The position numbers were made by a program, and so were the translations under genes. The notes beneath the pieces are model-generated. The model was not told where the DNA came from, did no database searches, and saw nothing but the letters and a program-made list of their open reading frames with translations. Below, one piece after another: positions 61,223 through 64,000 of a stretch of 64,000 bases of DNA (positions are counted from its first letter, which is position 1; each line of letters opens with the position of its first letter). Where the stretch lies: the NCBI GenBank assembly GCA_003999685.1, contig CP021223.1:1612001-1676000 (forward strand), read 5' to 3'. This stretch comes from Taiwanofungus camphoratus. Its lineage: Eukaryota; Basidiomycota; Agaricomycetes; Polyporales; Taiwanofungaceae.

Positions 61223-62884
61223 ATGTTACGCCCATCACCTTCCCGCCCCCCGGCGGGTGAGCCGTACACCTAAGAATCCAGATAGGTAAGGCCCCTTCGC
61301 CACCGTCAGACGAAGGGCGACGGCCAACCCATTTTCAGGGAATTCTACTGCTGCCAAAAGAGTCAGGGCGACCCAGACAGGTGTAAATTCTTTAGTGCGT
61401 GTCCCAGTCTCCCCAGCTAGTTCACTCCACTAACCCTTCCTTAGTGTGGGTAGATGACCCTATCCTCCAGCGGCCCTATTCTGCCGTTCAATCCCCTGTC
61501 CTTGGTCCCTGTGAGGGACCATACCTCGGCTCTTCTCAGGACAGCACTGGTCGCTCGTCTCAACGAGACCGAGCCCGCACCCCTTCCGCACAGGCCTCAC
61601 CTGCCAAGCGTGTTCGGCCAGACTCTCCACTTCCGTCAACATCACAGTCCGTGTCTATATCTCAGGTGCCGTATCCCAGTACACCCGCCGGTCCCTCCCG
61701 CTCGCGATCCGCAGTGACCCCCTCAAGCGGATTCACTCCTTCACAAAAGCAGCGGCGTCTGGAGTCTATTCAGGCCGGCCTGAATTCCTCTCAGCCGTCT
61801 GCTGGTTCCAACCTGTCTCAAAAACACTCCTCCCGCCTTACTGACATCGAAGCTGGTCTCATTTCCGTTCGGAGTCCTTCTGGCAAGAGTTCGTCTCAGC
61901 GCTCTGCTTCCCGTTTTGCGAATATCGAGGCAGGGCTCGTGGCTGCTCAGAGCCAGTCTCGTGCTCGCCCGGACGAATTTGATTCTCCCCGTTCGCCGTT
62001 GCAGAAACGCAGTCGTCTTGGGGACTACGAGGCAGCTCCCGAGCCTCCATCACCCGTGATCCCCATGCACGACGCCGTCGTTCAAACCGACCAGGCAGAC
62101 GACGAGGAATTCTTCATGTCTTCCCCGCACGGCACAAGCACCAGCGTCTACGAGACTGCTCACTCAACGCCGTATAGCTTGCCGGAAGTCCTTCCCGAGG
62201 TGCATCAAGCTCCACAGACCCCCGGACGGTCAAGTGCCTCGCAGACAGGCTCCCATCCTTCCGTCAACATTCAAAGCGGCATGATGACGCCGCCGCGAAG
62301 TTCACAGAACGAGCCCAGCTTAGGACCAGCGTCGAGCCTGCATGGGATTCTACACCAGCCGGAGTCACCGACTAGATCGAAAAGCAAGGGCAAGACCAGG
62401 GACCTCGGCACGCCGGCTTCGCAATGGCAAAGGATCCAGGCTGATCTCGTGCGTTATCTGACTTCATGTGTTATATCTGAAATATAAACTAATGTTCCTT
62501 ACAGGAGAGCCCCTTCCATGAACGTGCAGCTGCATTGCATGGCCAGCGATCAGCCAGCACCCAGGCTCATTCGGACATCGAAGCGCTGTCGGATGTTCAT
62601 GTATCTGGGGACTCGCTATCGGCTGACATGATTGCTGCCCACATAGCGCAGCTGTCAAAGTTACCGGATCATGTACGGAAGTTGGAGAGGAGGCAAGCCG
62701 CGACTCAGAGGAGCATCGAAGTCAAGTCCAAGAGGATCAATGAATTAGAGCAGGAAATCGAACGGTGCGTACTCTATGCCTCTGAATACGGGGTCGTGTG
62801 CTCAGACGGCGCAACGTCTGCAGATTGAAGGCAAGGAATAAAGCGCTTGAAGAGACCGTGGAAGCGATGAAGGCAAGACGTTGA
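61223..62884 (+). CDS. Unrecognised Ser/Pro-rich protein with internal repeats and C-terminal coiled coil
   Basis: The main exon is open from about 61399 (no ATG there) to about 62450. It continues through two introns: QADL|ESPFHERAALHGQ, and EQEIER|LKARNKALEETVEAMKARR, ending at 62884. An upstream ATG at 61223 can feed it in frame only through a very short intron, so the 5' end is provisional. The N-terminal two thirds are Ser/Pro/Gln-rich. Three imperfect copies of a motif SQKxSSRLxxIEAGL lie at 61741-61782, 61816-61860 and 61894-61938, with a partial fourth at 61999-62034. The C-terminal 55 residues form a coiled coil (LPDHVRKLERRQAATQRSIE onward). The family is unknown to me; nuclear or cytoskeletal roles are both possible. 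Confidence 0.65.
61741..62034 (+). repeat. Protein-level repeat SQKxSSRLxxIEAGL, 3-4 copies
   Basis: The copies read SQKQRRLESIQAGL, SQKHSSRLTDIEAGL, SQRSASRFANIEAGL and the partial LQKRSRLGDYEA, spaced 75, 78 and 105 nt apart. Nucleotide identity between copies is limited, so the repeat is kept at protein level. Confidence 0.75.
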
Positions 62885-64000
62885 TGAATTATTTCCGCCG
62901 TCCATGAATCGGACATGAGTGTTATCGCTTTCTTCGCCCTTTCTCCGCTGCTACCGTTGCTTATTCTGCAATTTGCCCCCTCTTCCTTGTCTTGTCCGTG
63001 GTTACATTTCACCGTGGTTCTATACATGAGGCTTACATAGCTTTCAGGTCCGCATCATAATTTATTCGTTTGACTTATTCTTCCATTTTTTTTCTTCCAG
63101 TGTCTGCTTCTTACTTCTAGCATCGTATCTTGTACCTATCACATTGGTCAACTTACGCTGGCTTAGTCTGTCTGGTCCCTTCTTGCCACAATTGTCAGCA
63201 TTTGTCATGTGTCTTCCTTAACTGTGTCGACGTTACAACATACGTTTTCTCCCGCGAGACCCCGACCGCTTTCAGGATCAGAGGACTTTGAATTCAATTG
63301 GCTGTCAAACAGTCGTACCTTCTTCATGATACCAGCTACGCGGCAGCCGCAGTCTGCAGACATAATACTCACCCTTCATCCTTCCATCAATCAGAGAAGT
63401 GTTGATAAGTACCGCTGCTTTTGGACATTCTCGTAATGACACCAAGGATCCGGAATGCTGCCTCATGGCAGCACAGGTGGGCGGCGACTTGTTTACCGAT
63501 GCATAACGGGTTATGACTTGATTTTCATGTATTCCGCATTGTAATTTGTATAAGCAGCCTCGTATGTGACAGGCAGGACTAAAACTAGATACTATCAAAG
63601 TTGACTGTCGCTACATTACAATCCACACCCATACGCCCATGGGTCTGTAGAAGGGCAAATTCGAGGTGGGATTATCGATTTGCAAATGATTCACCGCGAC
63701 GTCAGAGGGAACGAAGATTGGTTGGACCAGATACGTTCTACAAGTTTTGCATGTCTGAAACAGTGGCACGTATCTTGAATGGTTTGCCAACAATGCATAT
63801 CCTTCGCGTCCAGGACGGAGAACGTTAGTTGTGTCGAATCTTATGCTTCCATTTGCAGCACGCTAAACCGATGTATATATCAAGCCGTACATCTAAGGGC
63901 CTCGTTCTCAAATATTATTATATAAGGTGATGAGGAGCATAAGCAATGCGTACTATGTCCTGACCAAGCTGCCCCACCTACCATCCGCAGCGAATGCATC
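62885..64000. other. Unassigned 3' region
   Basis: The last 1.1 kb holds a pyrimidine-rich stretch near 63080-63180 and short frames without recognisable content. No gene could be supported; a neighbouring gene may begin or end outside the window. Confidence 0.45.

Overview
The window is nuclear DNA of a filamentous basidiomycete, most likely an Agaricomycete. Genes lie on both strands and are cut by many short GT-AG introns of about 50-80 bp. Intergenic gaps are short. Several proteins belong to families common in Agaricomycetes: a BTB protein of the type carrying the 'GEIAFAPLRSQ' segment, a DUF4436 membrane protein, and F-box proteins with degenerate leucine-rich tails. Fungal-specific genes (the DASH subunit DUO1, YAK1, RVS161, COY1) support this. 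I see no rRNA, CRISPR array, secondary-metabolite cluster or intact autonomous transposon, and no tRNA I could support.

Layout. 0-13 kb: a hemerythrin-like protein (+), the ribosome-biogenesis helicase DBP10 (+), queuine tRNA-ribosyltransferase (-) head to head with mitochondrial tyrosyl-tRNA synthetase (+), and a nine-transmembrane EMP70/TM9SF protein (-). 13-25 kb: an F-box-like protein (+), a large coiled-coil/RGG protein (+), the BAR-domain protein RVS161 (-), and a large unrecognised disordered protein (+). 25-36 kb: an F-box/LRR protein with a C-terminal membrane segment (-), PRMT1/HMT1 (-) divergent from a BRI3-like small membrane protein (+), a BTB protein (-), and DUO1 (-). 36-47 kb: BRE1 (+), mitochondrial ribosomal protein uS9m (-) divergent from the golgin COY1/CASP (+), and a DUF4436 membrane protein (-). 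47.3-51.8 kb is a gene-poor island holding two non-autonomous DNA transposons: an 856-bp element with 103-bp inverted repeats, and a 214-bp element with perfect 23-bp inverted repeats and a 9-bp target duplication. 52-63 kb: TFIIH subunit TFB1 (-) divergent from a PHOSPHO-like HAD phosphatase (+), the kinase YAK1 (-), a proteasome-assembly chaperone PAC4-like gene (-), and an unrecognised coiled-coil protein (+) with a short internal repeat.

The genes do not form one pathway. Most are conserved housekeeping genes of transcription and chromatin (TFB1, BRE1, PRMT1), translation and ribosome assembly (DBP10, QTRT1, MSY1, uS9m), membrane traffic (EMP70, COY1, RVS161), mitosis (DUO1), proteostasis (PAC4) and signalling (YAK1). 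Many sit head to head with 170-340 bp between start codons, which suggests shared promoters. The most suggestive pair is QTRT1/MSY1, because tRNA-Tyr is a substrate of both enzyme types. I found no convincing new multi-gene system. The most noteworthy items are the two inverted-repeat elements, the 12-nt microexon in the DUF4436 gene, the repeat-bearing coiled-coil protein and the large orphan protein.

Exon joins were made by eye from reading-frame continuity and splice signals. Where stated, I checked that the exon lengths sum to a multiple of three.
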